A stretch of DNA of 64,000 bases from Jhaorihella thermophila (GCF_900108275.1 NZ_FNVD01000002.1:124001-188000); one strand, 5' to 3'. Shown: positions 46,144 through 54,983, counted from the first letter of the stretch. Program-made: numbers and translations. Notes: generated by a model not told the origin, from the sequence alone.

Positions 46144-47613
46144 ATGGAAGATTCCCGCGCGGTTTCGCCGGCACCCGCCGGCACGGATCCGACCCACCCT
46201 GACGGGGACGGCGCGCTGCCATTGGTGCTGGATGTCGATGGCACCCTGTTACGCACCGATCTGTTGCACGAAACCTTCTGGGCGGCACTGGGGCGGCGCC
46301 CGTTCGCCACGTTGCGGGCGACTTTTGCCAATCTGCGACGGCCCGCCCGGCTCAAGGCCCGCCTGCGCGAGATCGCCATGCCCGAGGTCGAGACGCTTCC
46401 CGTCAATGACGCGGTGCTGGAGCTTGCCGTTCGTGCCCTGGACGAAGGGCGCCCGGTGCATCTGGCTTCGGCCGCCGATCAGGTTCTTGTCGATGCGGTC
46501 GGCGAACGGTTCGGGCTGGAGGGGCCACATTTCGGATCGGACGGAAACCGAAACCTGAAAGGGTCGGCCAAGGCGCAGCTGCTGACGGAACGGTTCGGGC
46601 GGGGCGGTTATGTCTATGGGGGGGATTCGCAGGCGGATCTGCCCTGTTGGGAAGGCGCGGCCAGGGCCGTCGCCGTTGCGCCGCGCCCTGCGTTGCGCCG
46701 CCGGATCGAAGCCCTGGGCGTGCCCCTGGACCTGCTGCCCCGCCACCGCGCCGCCGGCGCCCTGCTCAAGGAGATGCGCCCGCATCAGTGGATCAAGAAC
46801 CTTCTGTTGCTTCTTCCGGCGCTGGCCGCGCACGACGTCTCGCCCGCGACGCTGCTGCCGGTGATGGTGGCGATCCTCGCCTTCAGCCTGGGCGCGTCGT
46901 CGATCTATATCGTCAACGATCTGCTGGATCTCGCCGCGGATCGCCGCCATCCGGAAAAGAGCCGCCGCCCGGTGGCCGCGGGCGCCCTGCCGATCCCCAG
47001 GGCGCTGGCCGCAAGCGTGGTGCTGTCGCTGGTCGCGCTGGCGCTTGCCCTGGCGGTGAGCCCGGCCGTGGCGGGGATCACGCTGATCTACATGACAGGG
47101 AGCCTGGTCTATTCCCTGTGGCTGAAGCGCTGGCGCTGGGTGGATGTGCTGGCCTTGGTCGGGTTCTTCCTTCTGCGTGTGCTGGCCGGCGCGGCTGCGG
47201 CGCAGGTTGCGGTGTCGGGCTGGCTGTTCGCCTTTGTCTTTGCCGTTTTTCTGGTGCTGGCCTGCACCAAGCGGCTGACCGAACTGGCTCGCGCCCTGCG
47301 ACGGGGACAGCTGCCGGGACGGGGCTATTCGCGCCAGGATTTCAACCGGCTCAGGGCGCTGGCCTATGCCGCAACGCTTGGCGCGGCGGGGGTGTTTCTG
47401 GCCCATGCCTTCAGCCCCGCCGCGCAGACGCAGTATGACGCCCCGCATGTCCTTGCCCTGGTCGCGGTGCTCATCGCGATCTGGCTTGGGCGGATGGTGC
47501 ATTTCGCCTCGCGCGGCGAAGAGGACTACGATCCGGTGCGCGCCGTCACGCGCGACCCGATCGGCCTGGCCATCGCGGCGACGGGAATCGTGATCGGCCT
47601 GCTGGCGGTCTGA
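46144..47613 (+). CDS. HAD phosphatase-UbiA prenyltransferase fusion, DPPR-synthase-like
   Basis: The N-terminal 200 residues form a HAD domain with LVLDVDGTLLRTDLLH (nucleophile Asp) and YGGDSQADLPCW. The C-terminal 280 residues are a membrane UbiA domain of about eight helices with IYIVNDLLDLAADRRHPEK and RRPVAAG. This NDxxDxxxDxxHPxKxxRPxAxG motif is characteristic of decaprenyl-phosphate 5-phosphoribose synthases, which transfer phosphoribose to polyprenyl phosphate. A fused phosphatase could then remove the 5-phosphate to give polyprenyl-phosphoribose (inference). The ATG at 46144 follows GAAGG; a GTG at 46072 is an unlikely alternative. Confidence 0.8.
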   Translation: MEDSRAVSPAPAGTDPTHPDGDGALPLVLDVDGTLLRTDLLHETFWAALGRRPFATLRATFANLRRPARLKARLREIAMPEVETLPVNDAVLELAVRALDEGRPVHLASAADQVLVDAVGERFGLEGPHFGSDGNRNLKGSAKAQLLTERFGRGGYVYGGDSQADLPCWEGAARAVAVAPRPALRRRIEALGVPLDLLPRHRAAGALLKEMRPHQWIKNLLLLLPALAAHDVSPATLLPVMVAILAFSLGASSIYIVNDLLDLAADRRHPEKSRRPVAAGALPIPRALAASVVLSLVALALALAVSPAVAGITLIYMTGSLVYSLWLKRWRWVDVLALVGFFLLRVLAGAAAAQVAVSGWLFAFVFAVFLVLACTKRLTELARALRRGQLPGRGYSRQDFNRLRALAYAATLGAAGVFLAHAFSPAAQTQYDAPHVLALVAVLIAIWLGRMVHFASRGEEDYDPVRAVTRDPIGLAIAATGIVIGLLAV

Positions 47614-47646
47614 CAGGCACACCGGGGGCGTCCCCCACGGCCCCGG

Positions 47647-48498
47647 TCAGTCAAGCAGCTTGTCCCCGCGGCACCCCGCCCACCTGTAGTGCACCGGCAG
47701 CACCCGGCCATAGAGCTGCCGCGTGCGCTCGACGCTGCCGCACATGCCCGCGCGTTCGACAAATGAGAAAATGCCCACATGCCGCGCCCGGGCCCCCGCC
47801 AGAGGCGCGACCCGGTGCAAGGCATACCGTCCACGAAAGATCTGCAGGTCGCCCGGTTGCAACTCCAGCACCCGAACCCGCGACCGGTCGCCCTTCAGAA
47901 CCTTGGCAACTTCGGCGAAATTCTCGTCCTCGGGCGTGCGCAGGTGGGGGACGTATTCAAAGGCGCCGCCCTCTTCGGCGTTCTGGATCGCCAGCGTGAC
48001 GGTATAGTTGTTGGTGTCGAAATGCCACGGAAAGCCCGGTCCCGCCTCCGCCGTATTGATGATAACATCAGCCAGCGGATCGTCATAACGAAAGAAACGG
48101 TCTTCGGGCTCGCCCAGGGCCTCGCGGATGAACGGCATGAAACCGGGGTATTCATAGATCCGCCGCAACGGGCCGTCTGCGGCAAAATTGTCCGCCGGGA
48201 CAAAGGCGTTGGAGCGGTCGTGAAACCAGCGCACCGGATGATCCGGCGGCAGATCCGGATCGTCCTTGCCAAAATACGGGTTGGTGCGGCCAAAGGAGCG
48301 ATGCGCCCTGGGGGCCACGCGGCTGGCCTCGGCCAACAGCTGTTTCAGCCCCTCCGCATGAACGAAGCCCGGCAGCACGGCGCAGCCGTCCCGCTCCAGT
48401 TCGCGCCGCAGATCCGCAATCAGGCGCCGGAAGGCCGGCGAATTCGGCCGGTCTATGGGGTATTTTCCCATGTCCACGAGATCGTGCAGAACCGTCAT
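47647..48498 (-). CDS. 2-oxoglutarate/Fe(II)-dependent dioxygenase-like protein
   Basis: The 283-residue protein shows a double-stranded beta-helix with the facial triad HxD in PGFPWHFDTNNYTVTL and a distal His in FRGRYALHRVAPLAG. The Asp in HFD argues for hydroxylation rather than halogenation, since related halogenases replace it with Gly. The substrate is unknown; relatives act on free amino acids or small molecules. The ATG at 48498 has GGGGAGGA upstream; an in-frame ATG at 48570 lacks a ribosome-binding site. The much longer frame running on to 50550 is a shadow of ilvI. Confidence 0.78.
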   Translation of the reverse strand: MTVLHDLVDMGKYPIDRPNSPAFRRLIADLRRELERDGCAVLPGFVHAEGLKQLLAEASRVAPRAHRSFGRTNPYFGKDDPDLPPDHPVRWFHDRSNAFVPADNFAADGPLRRIYEYPGFMPFIREALGEPEDRFFRYDDPLADVIINTAEAGPGFPWHFDTNNYTVTLAIQNAEEGGAFEYVPHLRTPEDENFAEVAKVLKGDRSRVRVLELQPGDLQIFRGRYALHRVAPLAGARARHVGIFSFVERAGMCGSVERTRQLYGRVLPVHYRWAGCRGDKLLD

Positions 48499-48705
48499 GG
48501 CGTCCTCCCCGGCCTGACCTGGGTCCAGCCTGTCCGCCGCGCCGCGCGGATTCTTGTCCGTTTGGGACATGCGCGCGCCGCTTTCCGGCCCTTCGGGACG
48601 AAAATTGCCAAGACGGACCCGACGGTTTTCGCGGATATTTCGTCGCACCCGCCCCCTGACGCAAGAAAATGACCCGTTTCGGCCCGATTCGGGCATGATT
48701 GGCGG

Positions 48706-48732
48706 TTGACGCCCCTGCCCCCCGCCCATAAT
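48706..48732 (+). promoter_or_regulatory. Candidate promoter of the ilvIH leader
   Basis: TTGACG at 48706-48711 is followed by CATAAT at 48727-48732 (15-base spacer), or by TAATGT at 48729 with a 17-base spacer. Transcription would start near 48740, just before the leader ribosome-binding site. Confidence 0.55.
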
Positions 48733-48763
48733 GTCCCGCCCGAACGGAAAGGAGTCCCGGGGC

Positions 48764-48811
48764 ATGATGACCCTAGTCGTAATCGTAGGATCAACGCGCA
48801 TGGGCCGGTGA
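48764..48811 (+). CDS. ilv leader peptide (branched-chain amino-acid attenuator)
   Basis: A 15-codon frame encodes MMTLVVIVGSTRMGR and stops at TGA (48809). It is preceded at ideal distance by AAAGGAG (48748-48753). Leu, Val, Val, Ile and Val are consecutive, exactly the end products of the IlvI pathway. They use CTA and GTA codons, which look rare in this GC-rich genome. A hairpin and a rho-independent terminator follow before ilvI. This is the standard layout of a ribosome-mediated attenuator that responds to charged Leu, Val and Ile tRNA. Confidence 0.85.
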   Translation: MMTLVVIVGSTRMGR

Positions 48812-48865
48812 CGGTTGCCATACCTCTCCCCATGCGCCCTCGTGTCTGACCGGGGGCTTTTTTTT
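48796..48865 (+). terminator. ilvIH transcription attenuator (alternative hairpins and terminator)
   Basis: GCGCATGGG (48796-48804) pairs perfectly with CCCATGCGC (48829-48837), and GCCCTCG (48836-48842) pairs with CGGGGGC (48851-48857), followed by eight T. The first hairpin overlaps the end of the leader frame and shares two bases with the terminator stem. A ribosome finishing the leader would block the first hairpin and allow termination. One stalled at the Leu/Val/Ile codons would leave it free to form and weaken the terminator. The mechanism is inferred from layout. Confidence 0.8.
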
Positions 48866-48906
48866 GTTCGGACGAAACCAGCGATGTCGCCAATGGAGCA
48901 AGGCAG

Positions 48907-50658
48907 ATGAAACGTGAGATGACCGGCGCGAAGATGGTGGTTCAGGCCCTGAAGGACCAGGGCGTGGACACGGTATTCGGATATCCCGGCGGCGCCGTCC
49001 TTCCGATCTATGACGAAATCTTCCTGCAGAATGACATCCGGCACATCCTGGTGCGTCACGAACAGGGTGCCGTGCACGCCGCCGAGGGTTACGCCCGGTC
49101 CACCGGCAAGCCCGGCGTGGTGCTGGTGACGTCGGGCCCCGGCGCGACCAACGCAGTGACCGGCATCACCGACGCGCTGATGGATTCGATTCCCATAATC
49201 GTGCTCACCGGGCAGGTGCCGACCTTCATGATCGGCTCTGACGCGTTTCAGGAGGCCGATACCGTCGGCATCACCCGCCCCTGCACCAAGCACAACTGGC
49301 TGGTGAAGGACACCGACAAGCTGGCCGAAACCATCCACGAGGCATTCCACGTCGCCACCTCGGGCCGTCCCGGCCCGGTGCTGATCGACATTCCCAAGGA
49401 CGTGCAGTTCGCCACCGGCACCTATGTGCCGCCAAAGCCCTCGACCTCGCATTACCAGCCCAAGGTCAAGGGCGACATTGAAGAGATCACCGAACTGGTC
49501 GCGGCCATCGAAAAGGCGAAAAAGCCCGTGTTCTATACCGGCGGCGGCGTCATCAACTCCGGTCCCGGCGCCAGCCAGCTGCTGCGTGAACTGGTGGACG
49601 CGACGGGCTTTCCCATCACCTCGACGCTGATGGGTCTCGGCGCCTATCCGGCGAGCGGCGCAAACTGGTTGGGCATGCTGGGGATGCACGGGCTCTACGA
49701 GGCCAACATGGCCATGCATGACTGCGACCTCCTGATCGCCGTTGGCGCGCGGTTCGACGACCGGATCACCGGCCGTATCGACGCCTTCAGCCCCAATTCG
49801 ATCAAGGCGCATATCGACATCGACCCCTCGTCCATCAACAAGGTGATCAAGACCGACATCCCGATCGTCGGCGACGTGGCCCATGTGCTCGAGGATGTGC
49901 TCAAGATCTGGAAGTCGCGCGGGCGCAAGACCCAGGCCGAGGCGGTGCAGAAGTGGCACGCACAGATCGACGAATGGCGCAAGGTGAACTGCCTTGCCTA
50001 CCGGCCCAGCGAAAAGACCATCCAGCCGCAATACGCGCTGCAGCGGCTCGAAGCGCTGACCAAGGGGCATGACCGCTATGTCACCACCGAGGTCGGCCAG
50101 CATCAGATGTGGGCGGCCCAGTTCATGGGCTTCGAGGATCCCAACCGCTGGATGACGTCGGGGGGGCTGGGCACCATGGGCTATGGGTTCCCGGCCTCGA
50201 TCGGCGTGCAGATCGCGCATCCCGAGGCGCTGGTCATCAACGTGGCGGGCGATGCCTCGTGGCTGATGAACATGCAGGAAATGGGCACGGCGGCGCAGTA
50301 TGACCTGCCGGTGAAGCAGTTCATACTGAACAACGAACGGCTCGGCATGGTCCGGCAATGGCAGGAACTGCTGCACGGGTCGCGCTATTCGCATTCCTGG
50401 TCGGAATCGCTGCCCGATTTCGTGAAACTGGCCGAGGCCTTCGGCGCCAAGGGCATCCATTGCGACGACCCGGCCAAGCTGGACGATGCGATCATGGAGA
50501 TGATCGAACATCCCGGCCCGGTGATCTTTGACTGCGTGGTGGAGAAACATGCCAACTGCTTCCCGATGATCCCGTCAGGCAAGGCACATAACGAAATGCT
50601 GCTGGGCGACGCCTCGACCGAGGGCGCGATCGAATCCGGCGGCGCGGTGCTGGTGTAA
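48907..50658 (+). CDS. ilvI: Acetolactate synthase large (catalytic) subunit
   Basis: This ThDP and FAD enzyme makes acetolactate or acetohydroxybutyrate, the first common step to valine, leucine and isoleucine. The 583-residue protein has GYPGGAVLPIYDE, the catalytic Glu in RHEQGAVHAAEGYARSTG, and the ThDP-Mg motif VAGDASWLMNMQEMGTAAQYDLPVKQFILNN. It is preceded by the attenuator and followed after 42 bases by its regulatory subunit. Naming as ilvI or ilvB is a matter of convention. Confidence 0.96.
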   Translation: MKREMTGAKMVVQALKDQGVDTVFGYPGGAVLPIYDEIFLQNDIRHILVRHEQGAVHAAEGYARSTGKPGVVLVTSGPGATNAVTGITDALMDSIPIIVLTGQVPTFMIGSDAFQEADTVGITRPCTKHNWLVKDTDKLAETIHEAFHVATSGRPGPVLIDIPKDVQFATGTYVPPKPSTSHYQPKVKGDIEEITELVAAIEKAKKPVFYTGGGVINSGPGASQLLRELVDATGFPITSTLMGLGAYPASGANWLGMLGMHGLYEANMAMHDCDLLIAVGARFDDRITGRIDAFSPNSIKAHIDIDPSSINKVIKTDIPIVGDVAHVLEDVLKIWKSRGRKTQAEAVQKWHAQIDEWRKVNCLAYRPSEKTIQPQYALQRLEALTKGHDRYVTTEVGQHQMWAAQFMGFEDPNRWMTSGGLGTMGYGFPASIGVQIAHPEALVINVAGDASWLMNMQEMGTAAQYDLPVKQFILNNERLGMVRQWQELLHGSRYSHSWSESLPDFVKLAEAFGAKGIHCDDPAKLDDAIMEMIEHPGPVIFDCVVEKHANCFPMIPSGKAHNEMLLGDASTEGAIESGGAVLV

Positions 50659-50700
50659 TCGTCAGGCCGGAACGCGAACAAGGATCGAGGAACAAAGACA

Positions 50701-51261
50701 ATGTCAGCCCTGCACATCAAGAAAGGCTCCACCCGCCATTCCGCCTACAATCTGCGCCCGACCTTTTCGGACGTGGAGGAACGCCACACCATCGCCGTTC
50801 TGGTCGAGAACGAACCCGGCGTGCTGGCCCGCGTGATCGGGCTCTTTTCGGGGCGTGGCTACAACATCGAAAGCCTGACCGTGGCCGAGGTGGACCACAC
50901 GGGCCACCTGTCCCGCATCACCATCGTCACCACCGGCACGCCGCAGGTGATCGAACAGATCAAGGCCCAGCTGGGCCGGATCGTGCCGGTCCATGACGTG
51001 CACGACCTGACCGTCGAGGGCCCGGCCGTGGAACGGGAACTGGCCATTCTGAAAGTGGTGGGTCAGGGCGACAAGCGGGTCGAGGCGCTGCGGCTGGCGG
51101 ACATTTTCCGCGCCAACGTAGTGGACAGCACGCTGAACAGCTTCGTCTTCGAGATCACCGGCGCGCCGGACAAGATCGACGCCTTTGCCGATCTGATGCG
51201 GCCGCTGGGCCTGACCGAGATCGCCAGAACGGGCGTTGCCGCGCTGTTGCGCGGCGACTAG
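50701..51261 (+). CDS. ilvH: Acetolactate synthase small (regulatory) subunit
   Basis: This subunit stimulates IlvI and confers feedback inhibition by valine. The 186-residue protein has an N-terminal ACT domain (HTIAVLVENEPGVLARVIGLFSGRGYNIESLTVAEVD) and the ALS_ss C-terminal domain (ILKVVGQGDKRVEALRLADIFRANVVD). It is cotranscribed with ilvI under the attenuator. GGATCGAGGAAC lies upstream of the ATG. A terminator follows 26 bases after the stop. Confidence 0.95.
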   Translation: MSALHIKKGSTRHSAYNLRPTFSDVEERHTIAVLVENEPGVLARVIGLFSGRGYNIESLTVAEVDHTGHLSRITIVTTGTPQVIEQIKAQLGRIVPVHDVHDLTVEGPAVERELAILKVVGQGDKRVEALRLADIFRANVVDSTLNSFVFEITGAPDKIDAFADLMRPLGLTEIARTGVAALLRGD

Positions 51262-51274
51262 GAACCTGACCGCT

Positions 51275-51643
51275 TCAGGCCAGCATGGGGTGCGCCGAGG
51301 ACGCGCCCCTTTTTGTTCGGGACCGTACCGGGCGGAACGGAATGACCTCGGCCACGCCGTCCCGCCCGTGAGTGGTGGTGGTATCTGTCGTGTCCCCCTC
51401 GCCCCGGCCCAGCACGTCCGCGATCCCGGCATAGGCCCCTTCGGCCACCAACCGCGGATTGTGAGCTAAGCGCATGTCGCGTTCCGTGGTCAGGTCGAAC
51501 TGGACCCAATCCCCGGTATCCAGCGAAACACCCGCCTCTTCGCAGCAAGGCCGGTAAAAGGCCAGATCACCGTGGTCCTCGCACCAGATGACCGCCTTGT
51601 TGTCCTTTCTGTCGCTCCAGAGAACTACTCCGAACATGTCCAT
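51275..51643 (-). CDS. Small hypothetical protein
   Basis: I do not recognise a family. The 122-residue soluble protein begins MDMFGVVLWSDRKDNKAVIWCEDHGDLAFY and contains GDWVQFDLTTERDMRLAHNPRLVAEG, then a threonine-rich, probably disordered stretch. The N-terminal 80 residues look like a compact beta domain, perhaps of the cold-shock/S1 type, but this is not secure. The last 40 bases of the gene overlap the convergent ilvIH terminator. Confidence 0.65.
   Translation of the reverse strand: MDMFGVVLWSDRKDNKAVIWCEDHGDLAFYRPCCEEAGVSLDTGDWVQFDLTTERDMRLAHNPRLVAEGAYAGIADVLGRGEGDTTDTTTTHGRDGVAEVIPFRPVRSRTKRGASSAHPMLA
51287..51314 (+). terminator. Terminator of ilvIH
   Basis: GGGGTGCG and CGCGCCCC (eight pairs with one G-T) enclose a seven-base loop and are followed by TTTTT. 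The site lies within the 3' coding end of the convergent small gene. Confidence 0.8.
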
Positions 51644-51757
51644 CCCGTCCCAACTCGTTGTTTTTCTTATAGTTGCTCCGAATCGTTGCGTTCAAACATG
51701 GTTAATTTCGCGTCGAAGGCTTGCAATTTGTGTCGGCTCACATAGCCTCCCGACATG

Positions 51758-51783
51758 ATTTGGCGTCATGCATGACGCCAAAT
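51758..51783. promoter_or_regulatory. 26-bp perfect palindrome, probable operator
   Basis: The half-site ATTTGGCGTCATG is followed immediately by its exact reverse complement. A partial third half-site (TAGCGTCA) follows at 51783. It lies in the gap between the small hypothetical gene and the divergent XRE regulator gene, 73 bases before the regulator start, so it may be that regulator's own operator. Confidence 0.65.
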
Positions 51784-51855
51784 AGCGTCACTCGACAAGA
51801 ATTGGAGACAACACCCGGAATGTGGCGCTTTGGGGATGGGAGCGAGGAACAATAA

Positions 51856-52653
51856 ATGAAAAAGGAAAAACGATCGCCGGCCGAATTGCGCAACATGTTC
51901 GGAGCAAACCTGCGGGAACTGTCCAGGCAGTACCCGTCGATTTCCGAACTGACGCGCCAACTTGGCATCAACCGGACGCAGTTCAACCGTTACCTGTCAG
52001 GAGAGAGCTTTCCGCGCCCGGACGTTCTGGACCGGATCTGCACCTTCTTCGGGGTGGACGCGCGGATCCTTCTGGAGCCGGTAGGCGAAATCGAAACGCC
52101 CAACGCCGCCCTGAGCAACCCGTTTCTAAAGGACTTTCTGGGCGAAGGGATCAACACCCTGACCGAAGACCAGTTTCCCAGCGGCTTCTACAGGTTCTTT
52201 CGCCAGAGCTTTCTCAACGCCGACCGGTTCATCACCGGACTTGTCTTCGTTTTTCGCGAAGGCGGCGCGACCTATGTCCGCGGCTATGAACCGAAAAGCG
52301 GTATGCGGCTTCAGGGTCTGCCCACGACTCCGGAGGCGCGCGAATTCCGGGGCTTCGTCATGCGGCTCGAGGATGGCGTGGCCCTGATGATTTCCCACCG
52401 CAAGGCGATGACGTGTTCGTTCAACTATCTCAGCCGGGCGGCCTCGTTCGACAACAATTACTGGGTCGGCTACGTCACGCGCACCGTCCGCGAAAGCGTG
52501 TCGAGCACGCGGGTGACGCGGATGGTCTATGAACATCTCGGTCACGACCTTGGCCAGGCGCTGGCAGCGGCCCACGACGCCGGCTTCAAGTCGGCCGAGG
52601 ATCTGACCCTTTACGTGCGCGGACAGTTGCAGGTGGGGGAACCGTTCCGCTGA
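51856..52653 (+). CDS. XRE-family transcriptional regulator
   Basis: The 265-residue protein has an N-terminal helix-turn-helix (about residues 12-65): NLRELSRQYPSISELTRQLGINRTQFNRYLSGESFPRPDVLDRICTFFGV-like segments with the XRE pattern. A C-terminal domain of about 190 residues is not recognised and could bind a ligand (TGLVFVFREGGATYVRGYEP, VALMISHRKAMTCSFNYLS). The perfect dyad at 51758 is a likely autoregulatory site. It is convergent with the DUF2189 gene; a nine-base-pair hairpin spans the junction. Confidence 0.85.
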   Translation: MKKEKRSPAELRNMFGANLRELSRQYPSISELTRQLGINRTQFNRYLSGESFPRPDVLDRICTFFGVDARILLEPVGEIETPNAALSNPFLKDFLGEGINTLTEDQFPSGFYRFFRQSFLNADRFITGLVFVFREGGATYVRGYEPKSGMRLQGLPTTPEAREFRGFVMRLEDGVALMISHRKAMTCSFNYLSRAASFDNNYWVGYVTRTVRESVSSTRVTRMVYEHLGHDLGQALAAAHDAGFKSAEDLTLYVRGQLQVGEPFR

Positions 52654-52672
52654 ACGACCGGCCCCGCCGGGG

Positions 52673-53449
52673 TCAACCCGGCGGGCGCGACACGATCCGG
52701 TAAAGGTGCCAGGACGCATGGCCCAGAACCGGCAGGACCACCAGCAACCCCAGAAAGGCGGGGATCATCGCCAGAAAGGTCGCGCCGGCCAGCAACACCG
52801 CCCAGGCCAGCATCGGCACGGGGTTGTTCAGCACATACTGAAAGCTGGCGATCATCGCGGTGACGAAATCCACCTCGCGATCCAGCAACAGCGGCACCGC
52901 CATGACGGTTATCATGTAAAGCAGCAGCGCGAATCCCGCGCCGACGGCCCCGCCCACGACCAGCATCAACAGGCCGTTCATCGTCAGGAACACCTCGAAG
53001 GACGAAGAAATGTTGGTCATGGTCGCAAGACCCAGGAACAGCGCAAAGATCATGTGGCCGAGGAAAAACCAAAACAGGAACACCACCCCGATCACTGCCG
53101 ACAGCGACGGCAGCTGGCGCTTGCTCTGCCGGAACACGCAGCCCATGATCTCGGAAAACCGCGTATCCTCGCCCCATTCGAGACGGCGCGACACCTCATA
53201 CATGCCCACCGCCGCAAACGGGCCGATCAGCGGAAAGCCGATCGCCGCAAGAACCAGCCAGAAGGTCGTGCTGGTCTGCACCGTGATCCAGGTCATCGCC
53301 CAACCAGCCAGAACGTAGAACGCCGAAAACACCAGCCCGCAGCGCGGCTGGCGGCGGAAATCGCGCCACCCCTGACGCAGCGCCTCTCCCAGAATTGAAA
53401 AGGTCATGGGGCGCAGATCGGGCACCCCGAACTCCCTCTGTCTAGCCAT
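52673..53449 (-). CDS. DUF2189 integral membrane protein
   Basis: The 258-residue inner-membrane protein has about six hydrophobic helices and starts with a soluble segment containing [24 protein letters not shown], typical of DUF2189. Its function is unknown; relatives often sit near cytochrome oxidase genes, but not here. Its stop lies inside a perfect inverted repeat (52663-52685, CCCGCCGGG/CCCGGCGGG) at the convergent junction with the XRE gene. The amidase gene is 27 bases upstream on the same strand. Confidence 0.8.
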   Translation of the reverse strand: MARQREFGVPDLRPMTFSILGEALRQGWRDFRRQPRCGLVFSAFYVLAGWAMTWITVQTSTTFWLVLAAIGFPLIGPFAAVGMYEVSRRLEWGEDTRFSEIMGCVFRQSKRQLPSLSAVIGVVFLFWFFLGHMIFALFLGLATMTNISSSFEVFLTMNGLLMLVVGGAVGAGFALLLYMITVMAVPLLLDREVDFVTAMIASFQYVLNNPVPMLAWAVLLAGATFLAMIPAFLGLLVVLPVLGHASWHLYRIVSRPPG

Positions 53450-53476
53450 CCTGTCGTCTCCTTCCTATTGTCGCGG

Positions 53477-54880
53477 CTACATCGCCGGCCTCCGCTGCGG
53501 CCAGCCCGTCGCTTCGTGCCAAGCCGCCCCGATCGCCAGAAGATCGGCGTCGCTCCCCCGGCGGCCGAACATCTGGACGCCCATCGGCAGCCCGTTCTTC
53601 CCGAACCCGGCAGGCGCGGCCAGGCATGGCAGACCGATCAGGCTGACCGGCACCACGACCTGCATCCAGCGGTGATAGGTATCCATCGCCCGTCCAGCGA
53701 TCTCTGTCGGCCAGGGCAGATCCACGTCGAACGGCCACACCTGTGCGGCGGGCAGGACCAGCGCATCGAACGCATCGAACAACTCCGCCGCGCGCCGGAA
53801 CCAGTCCGACCGGATCACCGAGGCACGATGCACCTCCATCGCGCTCATCGCCAGCCCCCGGTCCAGTTCCCACCGCGCGCTGTCCTTCAACTGATCCCGC
53901 CTGTCCGCCAGCGGCGCGAGCCCCGCCGCCACGGACCAGGACCGCAGCGTGATCCAGCTCTCCCACATGGCCTCGGCGTCAAAGGGCGGCTCGACCGGTT
54001 CGACCACCCAGCCCAGTTCCTCCATCACCCGCAGCGCGCCCAGGCATTGATCGAGGATCCCCGCTTCCATGGGAAACGCCCCGCCCCAATCGCCCAGCCA
54101 GCCGATCCGTCTGCCCCGCAGGTCCGCAGGCCGCACCGGCGCGACAGGCGCGGCCTCGATCCCATGCGGCTGACGCGGGTCGGGCCCCGAGATCACGTCC
54201 AGCAGAATCCCCAGATCCTCCGGGCTGCGCGCCATGGGCCCCAATGTCGCCAGCTGATGCAGAAAGGTATCGCCCATCGGCTCGGACGGCACCCGGCCCC
54301 AGCTTGGACGGAACCCATAGACGTTGTTCCACGCCGCCGGATTGCGCAGGCTGCCCATCATGTCCGATCCATCCGCCAGCGCCACCATCCCCGTGGCCAG
54401 CGCCACCGCCGCGCCCCCGGACGATCCCCCGCAGGACAGTGGCGGATCGTACGGATTGCGCGTGGCGCCATAGACCGGGTTGAACGTGTGCGACCCCAAC
54501 CCGAACTCCGGCACGTTGGTCTTGCCGATCAGGATCGCGCCCGCCGCCCGCATCCGCGCCGCGATCAGATCGTCACGCCCGGGCACGAAATCCCGCAGGA
54601 TCGGGGACCCTTGGGTGGACCGAATCCCGGCCACGTTGACCAGATCCTTCACCGCAATCGGAAGCCCATGCAACGGCCCGCGCACAGGCCCGTCGTCCGC
54701 CGCGCGCGCCTCCTCCATCAGCACCTCTGGATCGCGAAGGGCCACGACCGCGTTGACCGCGCCATTGACCGCCTCGATGCGCGCCAGCGTAGCCTGCATC
54801 ATCTCCGCCGCGCTCAATTGCCGCGCGGACAGATCCGCCAGCAACTCCGCCGCGGACTTCCGCGTCAGTTCCTCGGACAT
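53477..54880 (-). CDS. Amidase (amidase-signature family)
   Basis: This serine hydrolase acts on amide bonds of unknown small substrates. The 467-residue protein has the Ser-cisSer-Lys triad: Lys78 in LPIAVKDL, cis-Ser153 in SCGGSSGGAA and nucleophile Ser177 in GSDMMGSLRNPA. The family usually has GGSIRxPA in the last motif; the Met residues are a mild deviation. It is not part of gatCAB. It lies upstream of the DUF2189 gene on the same strand and may share its transcript. Confidence 0.88.
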   Translation of the reverse strand: MSEELTRKSAAELLADLSARQLSAAEMMQATLARIEAVNGAVNAVVALRDPEVLMEEARAADDGPVRGPLHGLPIAVKDLVNVAGIRSTQGSPILRDFVPGRDDLIAARMRAAGAILIGKTNVPEFGLGSHTFNPVYGATRNPYDPPLSCGGSSGGAAVALATGMVALADGSDMMGSLRNPAAWNNVYGFRPSWGRVPSEPMGDTFLHQLATLGPMARSPEDLGILLDVISGPDPRQPHGIEAAPVAPVRPADLRGRRIGWLGDWGGAFPMEAGILDQCLGALRVMEELGWVVEPVEPPFDAEAMWESWITLRSWSVAAGLAPLADRRDQLKDSARWELDRGLAMSAMEVHRASVIRSDWFRRAAELFDAFDALVLPAAQVWPFDVDLPWPTEIAGRAMDTYHRWMQVVVPVSLIGLPCLAAPAGFGKNGLPMGVQMFGRRGSDADLLAIGAAWHEATGWPQRRPAM

Positions 54881-54983
54881 GGGGCCTCCCGTTGCTCCTC
54901 GAAAAGCAGCCTAACGGCCTCATCTTTTCAGGAAAAGCAACGATTCGCCGCTGTGCCCGTGGCGCCGCCACCCCGCGCCCTTG

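Noticed and set aside
47647-50550. 967-codon minus-strand frame extending the dioxygenase over ilvI
   Set aside because: The part above about 48570 is antisense to ilvI, the attenuator and the leader; only the segment from 48498 down is a recognisable protein.
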